Part shown: one piece after another, positions 11,901 through 21,851 of the stretch
How the letters are laid out: every line of letters starts with the position of its first letter
How positions within the stretch are numbered: position 1 is the stretch's first letter
Assembly (NCBI GenBank): GCA_021292105.1
Contig: CM037870.1
Location: forward strand, 45,464,576 to 45,528,575
Length of the DNA stretch: 64,000 nt
Reading direction: 5' to 3'
DNA from: Anadara kagoshimensis
Lineage: Eukaryota > Mollusca > Bivalvia > Arcoida > Arcidae
Notes under the pieces: generated by a model
What the model was told of the DNA's origin: nothing
Databases searched by the model: none
What the model saw: only the letters and a program-made list of their open reading frames with translations
Program-made: the position numbers and the translations under genes

Positions 11901-14900
11901 ATTTAGTTTAAACCTAGCCTCGAAATGATACCATCTTCTTCACCTTCAGTGCAGGTTTAACATCTAATTAATACATACAATAACTTACCCTTATGTTACC
12001 TTGGAAATCCATTTTAACAGGAGCAAATGCTGTAGCATTAAACTTATCTGAAAATATAACAACAATATCATTTACACAATGTAGACATTCTCAAACTGTA
12101 ACAAATAAAAAGAAAAAGAAAAATCACATTCAATCAGTCTAACCACTGTGGTAAGTTTATAAGTAGCAGTGGTAATTAAATATAACAAGCAAATTCAGGG
12201 AATTAGGATCCCCCACCATTGGGTTCATTTTTCGTACTTATGTTCAAAGAGTAATTACTCTCAGGAAAATTAGCAGACCAACTCAGGCTAACAATATGCA
12301 CATTTCCTATAATGTTGATGCTTTGTACAAAGTTTTGTGAAATAGTGCTTCGTAGTTTTGCCTAATTTGTGCAGAAAAGAATGATGGATGGATGGATGGA
12401 AGGACAGACAGAGACTCAAATATATAATGAACAATAATCACTTATCATAAAACAGATTATACTGTACTTAATTAACAAACCCTTCTTTTATGCCAGAACA
12501 AAAGCAACATATATACATACATTTTTCAGTTACATGTACACTAGCATGAGAGATACTTTTTATTTTTAAAGATTCTATTACAATGAACTTACCAAATATA
12601 GGTAATAATGATTTACAAGCACCAAGGAATGGTTCCACAGGAATGCCACCATCTTTGTCATATTTTAAATCCATAAAACTGAAAACAGAGGAAAACAAGT
12701 GGGAATATTGACTTGGGACAACATATTTACAGATATCTTATATGCATTTAGTATGAATTACTACAAGGTTTTAGTAAAAACAGTGTTTTTTCAAAAGAAA
12801 ATCAAGAACATCCAAGATATATAATCCTAACTCTGTAAAAATTCATTTGATCAGACCAGGCTAATAATAAGCAAGTTGCAGGTGCAATTAAGTGCATTGC
12901 CTCTTTGTGTTGAAAAATCTTGATATAAGTGAAATACTTTTCACTGGGACATAAAACACTATTCATTCAATCAATCGATGTTTATGTTGAAAATTTTTGC
13001 CAATTTTTAGGAAAATAAATGATAACTAAAAAGATCTGGTCTGTACAAATTTGAATGGAAAGAATATCCCTATTCTGACATTAAATGATAGAATGACATA
13101 ATTTTTATTTATATGATACAAATCTATATGATCTATCGACCAATTAAATGGAACTATATACTCATTAAAAACATATATTAAACGATATAAAAGCACAAAC
13201 TAAAAGTCTCAAAATAAAGTTTTAACCATGAGTTATCATATACATTTGTATAATCTTTAAAATATCACATATGGTGTAAATTACTTAACAGCCATGTGAT
13301 GCTAATACATTAAAATCAATGACATTATTAAGCTTAGTTTTTTAGATATACAGTACATACCTTGGACTCATTGTGGAGAAAAATGTTGGAACCCTGGCAT
13401 CAATTGCATCTTTAAATTCATCTTCACTATTAACACTCAAACTGGACCCAGAAAAAAATTTACTTTTATCTAAATTTGTATCTAAGGAATGAATTCCATT
13501 TGAATTGGAATGTGTCATGTTGCCATCCACCATATTTCCATCCTTTTCATTAACACTTTCTTTGATTGGCCGACTTTGTGACCTTGACATTTGATTATGT
13601 GGAGTTTGTGTCCTTGACAATGAATGGATGACTTTATCAGAGTTATCATTTTGTTCACGAGTGACATCAAAAGACAAGTCAGATAAAGACTGGTCTGAGT
13701 AAGAGGTCTCTGAGGCGGTACGTCTTCTAGAATTATGTTTTGCAGGTAAAGGTGTTCCTTCCTTTGATCCAGGTGATGTCCGCCTTCTATGGCCCGACAA
13801 ACTGAAAAAATTTAATTAAATTTTATAGGATTTTTTTATGTGGACTATATAGTTATACATTGAAAAGACTGAAAAACATTTACTGGTACCAGTTTTAAAT
13901 AATTTCTAAAAAAACAATTTATAACACTGCATGCAAGTGACAAAGTACAATCACAAAATTTGTAATAAAATACTATTTGCTTTGTTGCATTTGGTTTGGA
14001 TGAGTCTCCTTTTTGGACTATGTGAGTGAAGTGAAATTTTAATTACTTCTTAAGTCTTATAGAACTGTAACAAGAGGCCCATGGGCCTTATACGCTCACC
14101 TGATAACTAATGGCTAGCTGATAGATTTAAAGTAAACGTAAATACTAAACCCCAATGACTTTTTTCTATACATCAAAATGATCATTGTATCAATACCTAC
14201 AACATTCTAAAATACATGCCTATGCAAAACGTTTATAGTTTTCAAGATAATTAACAATTTCAGTACTGTTTTACATATGTGACCTTGACCTTTAAACCCA
14301 TGACCTTATTCTATACATCAAAATGATTGTTGTATCAATACCTACAACATTCTAATATACATGCTTATACAAAAAGTTAATAGTTTTCGAGATAATTAAC
14401 CATTTCGGTATTGTTTTAGCATCTGTGACCTTGACCTTTGAACCCATGACCTTTTTCTATACATCAAAATGATCGTTGTATCAATACCTACAACATTCTA
14501 ATATACATGCCTATACAAAAAGTTTATAGTTTTCGAGATAATTAACCATTTCAGTATTGATTTGCATCTGTGACCTTGACCTTTGAACCCATGACCGTTT
14601 ACTATACATCAAAATGATTGTCCTATCAATACCTACAACATTCTAATATACATGCCTATACAAAAAGTTTATAGTTCTTGAGATAATTAACCATTTCTGT
14701 ATTGATTCGCATCTGTGACCTTGACCTTTGAACCCATGACCTTTTTCTATACATCAAAATGATCGTTGTATCAATATCTACAACATTCTAATATAAATGC
14801 CTATACAAAAAGTTTATAGTTTTCGAGATAATTAACCATTTCTGTATTGTTTTGCATCTGTGACCTTGACCTTTGAACCCATGACCTTTTTCTATACATC

Positions 14901-15749
14901 AAACTGATCGTTGTATCAATACCTACAACATTCTAATATACATGCCTATACAAAAAGTTTATAGTATTTGAGATAATTAACCATTTCAGTATTGATTCGC
15001 ATCTGTGACCTTGACCTTTGAACCCATGACCTTTTTCCATACATCAAAATGATCGTCGTATGAATACCTACAACATTCTAATATTCATGCCTATACAAAA
15101 AGTTTATAGTTTTCGAGATAATTAACCATTTAGGTATTGTTTCACATCTGTGACCTTGACCTTTGAATCCATGACCTTTTTCTATACATCAAAATGATCG
15201 TTGTATCAATACCTACAACATTCTAATATACATCACTATACAAAAAGTTTATAGTTTTCGAGATAATAATTATCATCAGAGGTAAAAAAAATTAGGTCAC
15301 GACCTTCACAATTGACCTTGACCTCATTTTGAAGATACTAACAAGAAGATGTCAAAACTGAAAACCCCATGTCATTATCTGGTCAAGTAGTCAAGTTATA
15401 ACAATTTGAAGCTTTTTTACGATTTTTTCAAAATTAAACGCAAAAACGCGTAACCCATTTTTCGACCGAATTTCACAAAATGAACAAACTATAGGCTTAA
15501 GACCCTAGAGAAGCCAAATATCACATCAGATTTTTTCTCCAAACAATACTTTCGGAGAAGAAGATTTTTTAAGATTTTTGCACCCCTAGGTCACCTTGAC
15601 CTAGTTATGGTAGCCATGGCAACGCCACGAACAAATCTGAATTGCACCGACCCAGACATGCTTCTGACCAAGTCTCGTTGAAATCTACCATGTACTTTCA
15701 GAGGAGAAGTCGAAAATGTGTGTTAACGACGCACGCACGCACGCACACA

Positions 15750-15789
<40 letters not shown>

Positions 15790-18700
15790 CATACACACGC
15801 TGCACCATACCATAAGCTCACATGACCTTTGGTCAGGTGAGCTAAAAATGATATAGAATTCAACCCACCCCCCTCCACCCCGAAACCAAATAATGACTCA
15901 ATTAAGTTATATATTTAGAAAAGGATACTAAGGTTATCAGATAATCAAAAATTATCAAAATTCTACTGACCAAATAATGGCAGATTTAATAACTGTATTT
16001 AAGAAAATGATACTCAATTCATCAAAGTTCTCCTACACAGCATAGCTTACTGGTATCTAATTGTCGATTATTTTTGTTCAAAAATGATTGTATCTTGTAT
16101 TTTAATCATCTGACAATCATGATTCAGAATGCAGAAAAAAACAAGAAGTAAATTCAGTGAATTAGGATCCCTGCCAGTAGATTCTTTTTGTGTGATTTGC
16201 ACTTATGTTCAAAGGGTAATAACTCCCATGAAAATGAGCTAACCAACTTGGGTTAATAATATACAAATTTCCTTTCAATGTTGATGCTTTGCACAAAGTT
16301 TCATGAACTAGTGCTTCATAGTTTTGGAGAATTTGCACAAACAAGAATTTCAAATGGATGGATGGACGGACAGGAGGATGGAAACTTGAATTTAATATCC
16401 CACTCTTTCTTCAAACGTTTGGATAAAAGCATTGTAAATCTTTACCTGTCACCTGATGATGGTCTTTGTATATTGTGTCTTATGGACTAAAAAAAGGAAA
16501 GAAAAATTACATTTTTTAACATTTAACTTTAATAAAATTTGGGTACTGTTTAAATTGTTGTTTTTTCCTTACACAAAATAAAGCAAGTGCAGATTATACA
16601 TTATATACTCTTGAAAATCACACTGATTATAAAATTTTTACAGAAATATAAAATTAATAAATTGAATCTTACTTGGCTGAAAAACCAGTCAACATACAAA
16701 ATGTCTAACATATCAGTTAAAAAAGAGGCTCAATAGGGCCTGTACTACTCAACTGATCTAGCAATTTCTGATAAGTAGATTTTCAAAGATTGGGCTAAAA
16801 AATAACACCTCATAATCCTTTAAACTTGGATCAATGAAAGATTTTTTGGGAAAACCAACTTTATATGTTAAAAGGTTATAGATCTACTTTCTCTATAACA
16901 AATCTTAACTTAATCTGTCCATAAATAAATCAGTAATGGCTAATTATCTTGGTTTTTCTATTTACACTAAAAGTGGCCATCTTGGATTTCAGACAGCAAT
17001 GCCGGATAAAATTTTGAATATGCATCAATCAAGGGTCTTCTTTATTAAATTTTGTTCTATTTGATCTACCAGTTTTGGAGTAGAAGATTTTAAGAAAAGC
17101 CAATTAAAAAAACCAATAACTCACATGCATAATCTGTGAAATATGGATCAACAAAAAATTCCTTGAAAAACTGGTTAATATGTTAGATGGCTATATATCT
17201 TTTAATAAATCAAATTTATAAAAACTAAATGAGTACACTGAAACATATGTTATGGGAATTTATTGGTCTATCCCTAGTCAAACTAATCAGACCACTAAAC
17301 CCCCATTTTAATTTTTGACTTGTTGGAGGTTTGTGGTCTGACAGCTTCCATTATTGAATTCTTGAAATTTCTGACGAAAATGGCAGAAATGAAAACACGC
17401 GTCGATAACTTCCAGTATTTTCTTACCTCGCTCTTGCTGACAACATGGAACACTTCCTAAAACATTATTCTACCGATCCATGTTCAACTTTTAATTAAAA
17501 CCCATCGATATCAGTAGAAATACAAGGTTTTCTGGTGTCTCATCAGCTCTCTGTCACTTTCACATCGTGAAGACATTACTAATCTGCATTGACCAATCAG
17601 ATCGCACGTTGCATTTGGATGATGAAGCTCTCAGTTCTATCTTTTCGTTTCTGCCGTTTTCGTCAGAAATTTCAAGAATTCAATAATGGAAGCTGTCAGA
17701 CCACAAACCTCCAACAAGTCAAAAATTAAAATGGGGGTTTAGTGGTCTGATTAGTCGGACTAGTCTATCCCATTTATTGTTATAATGGCCATACCCACCT
17801 TAGGGTTGGGAAGTATAAGGGCTTGTGGAGACGTAAGTGGAGAATCTCTGCTTTGATGTGGGGATTCCAGTACAATGGTAGCATTAACTAGTTTCATACA
17901 ATCTTCCAATGTCTGTATAAATGTATCACAGGTTGCTCCCAGGAGAGAAGTGGCTTCATCTAACTTCTGTTATTACAAAAAAAATAAAAACTTCATTAAA
18001 TGGCTCACTACATAATTCACTATTGAAAGGATTCGTTTACTGATCTTTGCAGACGTTCGAAATTCCTCATGTCTAAAAGGCCTTTGTAGGGGGCCTTTGT
18101 TGCAGAGTGGTTTAAAAAGCATCTCTCACCACCTAAGTTCAAATGTGTACCATGCAAAAAATTTCCACATAAATAACAAAATTCATTTGAGAGAAAAACT
18201 TCAAACTTTGAAAAAAAAAATTATTTTGGAATGTAAATATACAAGTTTAAAGAAGCTATGAAAAGAAGTTTAATGTAAGAAAACAATAATACAAAAAACT
18301 TTATCTGACATAGACATGTTTTCAAATATACTATGGTAAACTGGAATAAGGCTTTTTATGCACCAGTCAAGATTCTTTCAAATATTTTGGGTCTATCAGT
18401 TAGGAACTGATAGGGGAAACCATAGTAACTAAAAAAACAACCAAGTGAAGTTTCTTACAATAGGATCTGTTTTGATGGGACTCAAATATAGGTAGCGAGA
18501 AGCACTGCAATCCTAATTTAAGCCCTTTAAATCAGTCAGCCAAAAAGGCCCTATCAAGGTGGGAGAGCATTACCTCTTTACATGGTAACACACTTTTTTT
18601 AAATGAGTGTTTTAAAGCCCCAGTCAAGAATTTTTACTTATGAGAATGATGAAATTGTAGCACGACAGTATAATGTTATTTTACAACGCTGTGAAAAAAG

Positions 18701-20470
18701 AGTGCAGTGGAGTGGAGTAATAGTTTTACTTAACACCAGTCAAGATTCTTTCACTTATATTGAGGGAGTCAGTTCAGGATTGGTGGAGGAAAAAAGATTT
18801 AATGGAGAAAACCATTGACCTTGAGTAAGTCAGCTGTCAATCTTTCTAACATTAGAATCTGTCCTGAGTAGGATCTAAAGTTAAGAAGTGAGAGGCACTG
18901 TGATCTGTAAGTGCAGGTTTTAACGTACTTAGCCACTGAGGCCCCATGCAACATATATCAAGTAAAGAAGACTACAGACATTGTTTAAACTATTACTACT
19001 TACACTGACATCTGGTTGGCCATTCTCCTGTGTAGCACTTTTCACGGAATGTACTTGTTGCATTAGAAGATCACAGTATAATCTCAGTTCTGATTTCTTT
19101 GTTCGTATTATATCGGGTGATATTTCTCCTATAAAAACAAAAAATGATTTAACGTATATTAAAATTTCATTATGAATACAGTAAAACCTCCTCATAATAC
19201 CTCATGATGACTTTGCCACCTTGTGTAACCCCACAGTCTTAACTATAGTTCAGTATACGTCTTTTGTTGGTTTTTTTATTTTTCATCATGCCCTTCTATA
19301 ACATGAAAATGTGTATGTAGAGCATATAAAAAGTAATGAAAGTCTTGAAAAATAATTTTTAGCAGCAGTTATATATACATTGTACCTATTAATAACTAGA
19401 GAACTAGCAGACTTTAAGTGATGACAAATCACAATTTAATAGTGATTCCCAACACCAACCACACCACTGGTATCTTATACTCATGTTTGATGCTTACGGT
19501 ATTCAAAGTGTGTTATTTTATTATCAGTGTTCTTTATACAAGTATTTGTTTTTTGTAACATTTTTTTGTTGCCAGAGCCAGGGAAACATAAAACAACAAT
19601 AATAATAAAAAAAACAATAATTATGCATTATCAACAAGCAAATTTGGTGAATTAGGATCACCCACCAGTAGTTAATTTTCTATGATTTGAACTTATATTC
19701 AAAGATCCATAACTCCTGGGAAAATAAGCAAACCACATCAGGATAATGATATGATCATCTCCTATCGACAAGGCTGGTGTTTGGCACTAAGTTTCCTAAA
19801 GCATTGCTTCACAGTTTTGGTGAGTTACTCCGGTATGAAGGAGTTCAAATTGAATATCCTGCCACTTTCTTCAAAAGATAGGGGATAAAAATGTTTCAGT
19901 ATAAGTTTTTTTACCTGAATCTTCTGGTGGCCTTCCATTTGTTATAGAGGCTTTTGATGTTCCTAATGCAACTAACCATTGTTGTCTTTCTTGTGGAGTT
20001 GCTGCTCTGACATAAAAATGTTGTTCTCCCGGAATGATTAAATCTAGTCTAGAATGGTCTGTGGGATGGACTAAAAATCAAAAGTGTTATTGAAGATATT
20101 TTATTAAAAAAATTATCTATCACATTGAAGATTCTATTTAAAAAAATTGTCTATGGCATTGAAGATTTTATTAAAAAAATTATTTATCACATTGAAGATT
20201 TTATTTAAAAAATTATCTATCACATTGGAGATTTTATTTAAAAAAATTATCTATCACATTGAAGATTTTATTTAAAAAATATCTATCACATTGAAGATTT
20301 TATTTAAAAAATATCTATCACAATGAGAATATTAATAAAATATACCATTATTAATGAAGCTTTAAAGAAGGATGTGATCTGACTGACACTAGCACCACAA
20401 CACAACTATCGAAAATCAAAATGCACTCCTACAATTCTAAGGCTTACTAAAAGTGTCTACTACAGTGAAT

Positions 20471-20501
<31 letters not shown>

Positions 20502-21851
20502 CTTACCAGCTATATCACAGACAGACATTTTAAGAGATCCTTTACATCCATTGTTAACTTCTTCTTGAGATTTGTAGTAGGACAATATACCATTATCTAA
20601 TATAAACCACCGAGGCTGCCAACCTAATATAAAAAATAAGGCAATTCAGTTAAAATTTGCTATTTTAAAAATTCATTTTTAAATTTTAAGGTTAAAATTA
20701 GTGTAAGTAGTATTCGATCGTAAGTGTAATTGTTTCATCAAACATGAAAGTACTGAGCCCACTTTTTAGAGTGCATATGCACTTGTCCACCATGAAGCAG
20801 CTGTATTAACATGGCAAACAACTCACTGTCAGTTGTGTTCTAATGTTCACCTGAAAGTGAATGGAAAACCATTTCTATTTTGTAATAGGAAGAAATCTGA
20901 AACTCTACAGGAAGTGGTACTGCAGAGAAAACCTTGAGTTTTTTAATATCAATACAATAACAAATATGTTTTAAACAATTAGCATAACCTTGCAGGTTTC
21001 TTTACTTTACACCATCTTATTTCAATGATGTAAAAAGGAACAGACTAGGATTGATATAATGGGGTTTTACCTCCCAGTCAAAAATATATTTACTTATATC
21101 AAGATGCCATCAGCTATAGGTGCAGTGGCAGAATTTTTTACCTTTGCAGTGCGCTCAAGGCAATGCACAGAGAGGGCTCTTTAATGTGCCACAACTTTAA
21201 ACTGCAAAACAAAGGTTTACATGAAATTGCTTTTACATGAATGTGGCTTCATGAAGTCATTTTGCAATGAAATGAACAATGTTTACATTGTCTTCGTTTT
21301 GCTGTACAGTAAATTGTGAAACAGTCATATTCTGGCATTTTTTCATGAAAGTTTAATCAAGAAAAAAAATGGTACAACAATTTGTGTGAGATTGGTTTTT
21401 TTCTTTCTAAACACTCGTCATGTGTTGACAGAATAATTCCACACTTAGCAAGCCATGTCTTGGATCATTTTATCAACACTTTTCTTTAGAAAAATCGATC
21501 CAACACCGATACCAGTGCAAGATTCTTTCATTCTTGATTGCAGTTGAACATAGTCATACAGAAAAGTGACACCTGAGGTTTCAGAACTAATGTCTTAACC
21601 ACTTGGCCAACGTGACCACACTACAGAAAATTTTAGGAGTTGGAAGTTCCTTGTTCCTGGTTTAATGTCCTTACATCCTGTACCGGTTTACAATATTTCA
21701 TCTCCAGTTACAAATAATTCAATGCAGATAATGATTTGTTATTATAGCAAAATCAAAATTTAAAATAGACCTTTCGTTTTTATAAATTTAACTAAAGACA
21801 AATTAATTTACCAGAAAGATAGTTTGTCCACTTCAGTAACACGCCTTCCAT
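8802..21851 (-). CDS. PLEKHA8: FAPP2-like PH + glycolipid-transfer protein, whole gene (12 coding exons)
   Basis: Joining 12 exons gives 1,695 nt, a 564-aa protein and a stop, with every junction in frame and every intron GT-AG. The family (FAPP2) binds PI4P and ARF1 at the trans-Golgi through its PH domain and moves glucosylceramide through a C-terminal GLTP fold. Seen here: a PH domain at about residues 1-95 starting [19 protein letters not shown], with the basic residues K7 and R18; a conserved helix ([14 protein letters not shown]) near 117-131; a Ser/Arg-rich linker at about 205-345; and a GLTP domain at about 350-560. The GLTP ligand residues are all present: D405, N409, K412, W452 and H490. 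The human protein is a little shorter (about 519 aa), the difference lying mostly in the linker. The PH half resembles PLEKHA3 as closely as PLEKHA8, which fits a single invertebrate ancestor of both; the GLTP domain decides the name. It is divergent from the neighbouring NPHP3. Confidence 0.95.
9480..9710 (+). repeat. Dispersed repeat family D, copy 1
   Basis: Shares with the other D copies AACTCCAAGGAAAATTAGCA, ...ATGTTGATG..TTGCACCAAGTTTTGT, a GACAGACAGA tract and AAATTTAATATC. Lies in PLEKHA8 intron 11. Confidence 0.7.
9770..9920 (-). repeat. Repeat family A, copy 3
   Basis: Reverse orientation: AGGGAAGTGAGGCCAGGTGC with flanking ACTGGCAAATTAAG; lies in PLEKHA8 intron 11. Confidence 0.75.
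9973..10105 (-). CDS. PLEKHA8: PLEKHA8 exon 11 (GLTP domain)
   Basis: Residues 455-499. Contains [21 protein letters not shown]490 is the conserved histidine that contacts the ceramide amide group in GLTP structures. Acceptor TTCTTCAG|AGG, donor GCT|GTAAGT. Confidence 0.94.
10986..11116 (-). CDS. PLEKHA8: PLEKHA8 exon 10 (GLTP domain)
   Basis: Residues 412-455. Begins with K412 (third headgroup residue) and ends [10 protein letters not shown] with W452, the stacking tryptophan of GLTP proteins. Acceptor TTTTCAG-type; donor AAAG|GTACAT is a weak but frame-keeping GT. Confidence 0.93.
11989..12047 (-). CDS. PLEKHA8: PLEKHA8 exon 9 (GLTP sugar-binding residues)
   Basis: Residues 392-411. Contains [13 protein letters not shown], with D405 and N409, which correspond to the GLTP residues that hydrogen-bond the sugar headgroup. 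Acceptor TTTCAG|ATAAG, donor AGG|GTAAGT. Confidence 0.93.
12185..12425 (+). repeat. Repeat family D, copy 2
   Basis: AGCAAATTCAGGGAATTAGG, then TTATGTTCAAAGAGTAATTA, TAATGTTGATGCTTTGTAC and a GGATGGATGGAAGGACAGA tract. PLEKHA8 intron 8. Confidence 0.8.
12593..12678 (-). CDS. PLEKHA8: PLEKHA8 exon 8 (GLTP domain)
   Basis: Residues 363-392, [20 protein letters not shown], helix 1 of the GLTP fold. Acceptor TTTCAG|TTTTATG, donor TTTG|GTAAGT. Confidence 0.93.
13361..13801 (-). CDS. PLEKHA8: PLEKHA8 exon 7 (linker and start of GLTP domain)
   Basis: Residues 216-363. The first ~125 residues are Ser/Arg/Asn-rich and likely disordered ([30 protein letters not shown]), similar in style to the RRRRTYSDTDS stretch of PLEKHA3. 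The end, [12 protein letters not shown], matches the family's IPTFFSTMN opening of the GLTP domain. Donor CAAG|GTATGT. Confidence 0.92.
14154..15272. repeat. 145-bp tandem array, 8 units
   Basis: TTTTTCTATACATCAAAATG begins each unit; GTGACCTTGACC recurs at about 14279, 14425, 14570, 14715, 14860, 15005 and 15150, a spacing of 145 bp (146 once). Units differ by only a few bases. Confidence 0.95.
15728..15797. repeat. (GCAC)n microsatellite
   Basis: ACGC/GCAC tetranucleotide tract of about 65 bases within the family F element. Confidence 0.9.
16138..16430 (+). repeat. Repeat family D, copy 3 (most complete)
   Basis: TTCAGTGAATTAGGATCCCT, ACTTATGTTCAAAGGGTAAT, CAATGTTGATGCTTTGCAC, a GGATGGATGGACGGACAGG tract and TTTCTTCAAACGTTTGGATA. 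PLEKHA8 intron 6. Confidence 0.85.
16446..16486 (-). CDS. PLEKHA8: PLEKHA8 exon 6 (41-bp linker exon)
   Basis: Residues 203-216 of the disordered linker ([14 protein letters not shown]). Very short, but it has clean splice sites (TTTTTTTAG|TCC and ACAG|GTAAAG) and is needed to change phase from 0 to 2 between exons 5 and 7. Family conservation is not visible here, so the call rests on frame and splice sites. Confidence 0.75.
17280..17759. mobile_element. 480-bp MITE with ~115-bp inverted repeats
   Basis: Left arm from ACTAATCAGACCACTAAACC to about 17395; right arm from about 17641 is its near-perfect reverse complement (TTCGTCAGAAATTTCAAG... to GGTCTGATTAGT). CTAGTC flanks both sides (17274-17279 and 17760-17765), a likely 6-bp target duplication. 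The ~245-bp centre has no gene. Lies in PLEKHA8 intron 5. Confidence 0.88.
17799..17966 (-). CDS. PLEKHA8: PLEKHA8 exon 5
   Basis: Residues 147-202, in phase 0 at both ends. Encodes the conserved [19 protein letters not shown] helix found after the PH domain in FAPP proteins, then a Ser/Pro-rich stretch. Acceptor AACAG|AAG, donor AAG|GTGGGT. Confidence 0.92.
18082..18180 (+). repeat. tRNA-like SINE head fragment
   Basis: TTGCAGAGTGGTTTAAAAAG (A-box-like), then ACCACCTAAGTTCAAATGTG (B-box-like). A similar head is at 24806. Likely a family C head. Confidence 0.55.
18360..18960 (-). repeat. SINE family C, two adjacent copies
   Basis: Two copies share CAGTCAAGATTCTTTCA, then a TGGAGAAAACC block, ATAGGATCTGT, GAGAGGCACTGTGATC and a right end that, reversed, resembles a tRNA head (GGCCTCAGTGGCTAAGT...). 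First copy about 18365-18550, second about 18610-18960. Both are in PLEKHA8 intron 4. Confidence 0.7.
19004..19128 (-). CDS. PLEKHA8: PLEKHA8 exon 4
   Basis: Residues 105-146. Contains [18 protein letters not shown], a segment strongly conserved in PLEKHA3 and PLEKHA8. Acceptor TATAG|GAG. The donor is ambiguous by eye (TCA|GTGTAA or AGT|GTAAGT); only the second keeps frame into exon 5. Confidence 0.9.
19630..19895 (+). repeat. Repeat family D, copy 4
   Basis: AGCAAATTTGGTGAATTAGG through TTTCTTCAAAAGATAGGGGA, without the GGATG tract. PLEKHA8 intron 3, close to exon 3. Confidence 0.75.
19915..20070 (-). CDS. PLEKHA8: PLEKHA8 exon 3 (end of PH domain)
   Basis: Residues 53-105. Contains the [12 protein letters not shown] strand and the C-terminal PH helix [15 protein letters not shown] with the invariant Trp. 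Acceptor TTTTTAG|TCC, donor TCAG|GTAAAA. Confidence 0.94.
20085..20335. repeat. ~43-bp tandem array, about 6 copies
   Basis: Unit: TATCACATTGAAGATTTTAT followed by TTAAAAAAATTATC. Lies in PLEKHA8 intron 2, starting a few bases after the exon 3 acceptor region. Confidence 0.88.
20471..20502. repeat. (TA)n microsatellite
   Basis: An AT dinucleotide tract next to the exon 2 donor of PLEKHA8. Confidence 0.85.
20507..20623 (-). CDS. PLEKHA8: PLEKHA8 exon 2 (PH domain)
   Basis: Residues 14-53, the central PH strands, including [18 protein letters not shown]18 corresponds to a PI4P-contacting residue in FAPP PH domains. Donor GCTG|GTAAGA; acceptor AG|GTTGG. Confidence 0.94.
21812..21851 (-). CDS. 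PLEKHA8: PLEKHA8 exon 1 (start codon)
   Basis: Residues 1-14, beginning [14 protein letters not shown], the family's invariant N-terminus, so the start is secure. Donor reads CTG|GTAAAT; the exon ends after the first base of the Gly14 codon. Confidence 0.93.

Larger units (their letters stand above)
14068..15848. mobile_element. Family F element with internal 145-bp tandem array
   Basis: Left end contains the palindrome GGCCCATGGGCC followed by GCTCACCTGATAAC; the right end is GGTCAGGTGAGCTAAAAA, so GCTCACCTGA/TCAGGTGAGC are inverted ends. Between them are the 145-bp array (14154-15272), a unique part, and a GCAC microsatellite. The plan (inverted or palindromic ends around a tandem core) resembles bivalve 'pearl'-type non-autonomous elements. 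It fills most of PLEKHA8 intron 6. Confidence 0.7.

Noticed and set aside
13342-13800. 152-residue frame that could be called a separate gene
   Set aside because: It is exon 7 of the PLEKHA8-like gene; it has no ATG start, and splice sites and frame link it to its neighbours.
14068-15848. The 145-bp array as a centromeric-type satellite
   Set aside because: Only eight units, bounded by element ends inside an intron; it is the core of a mobile element.
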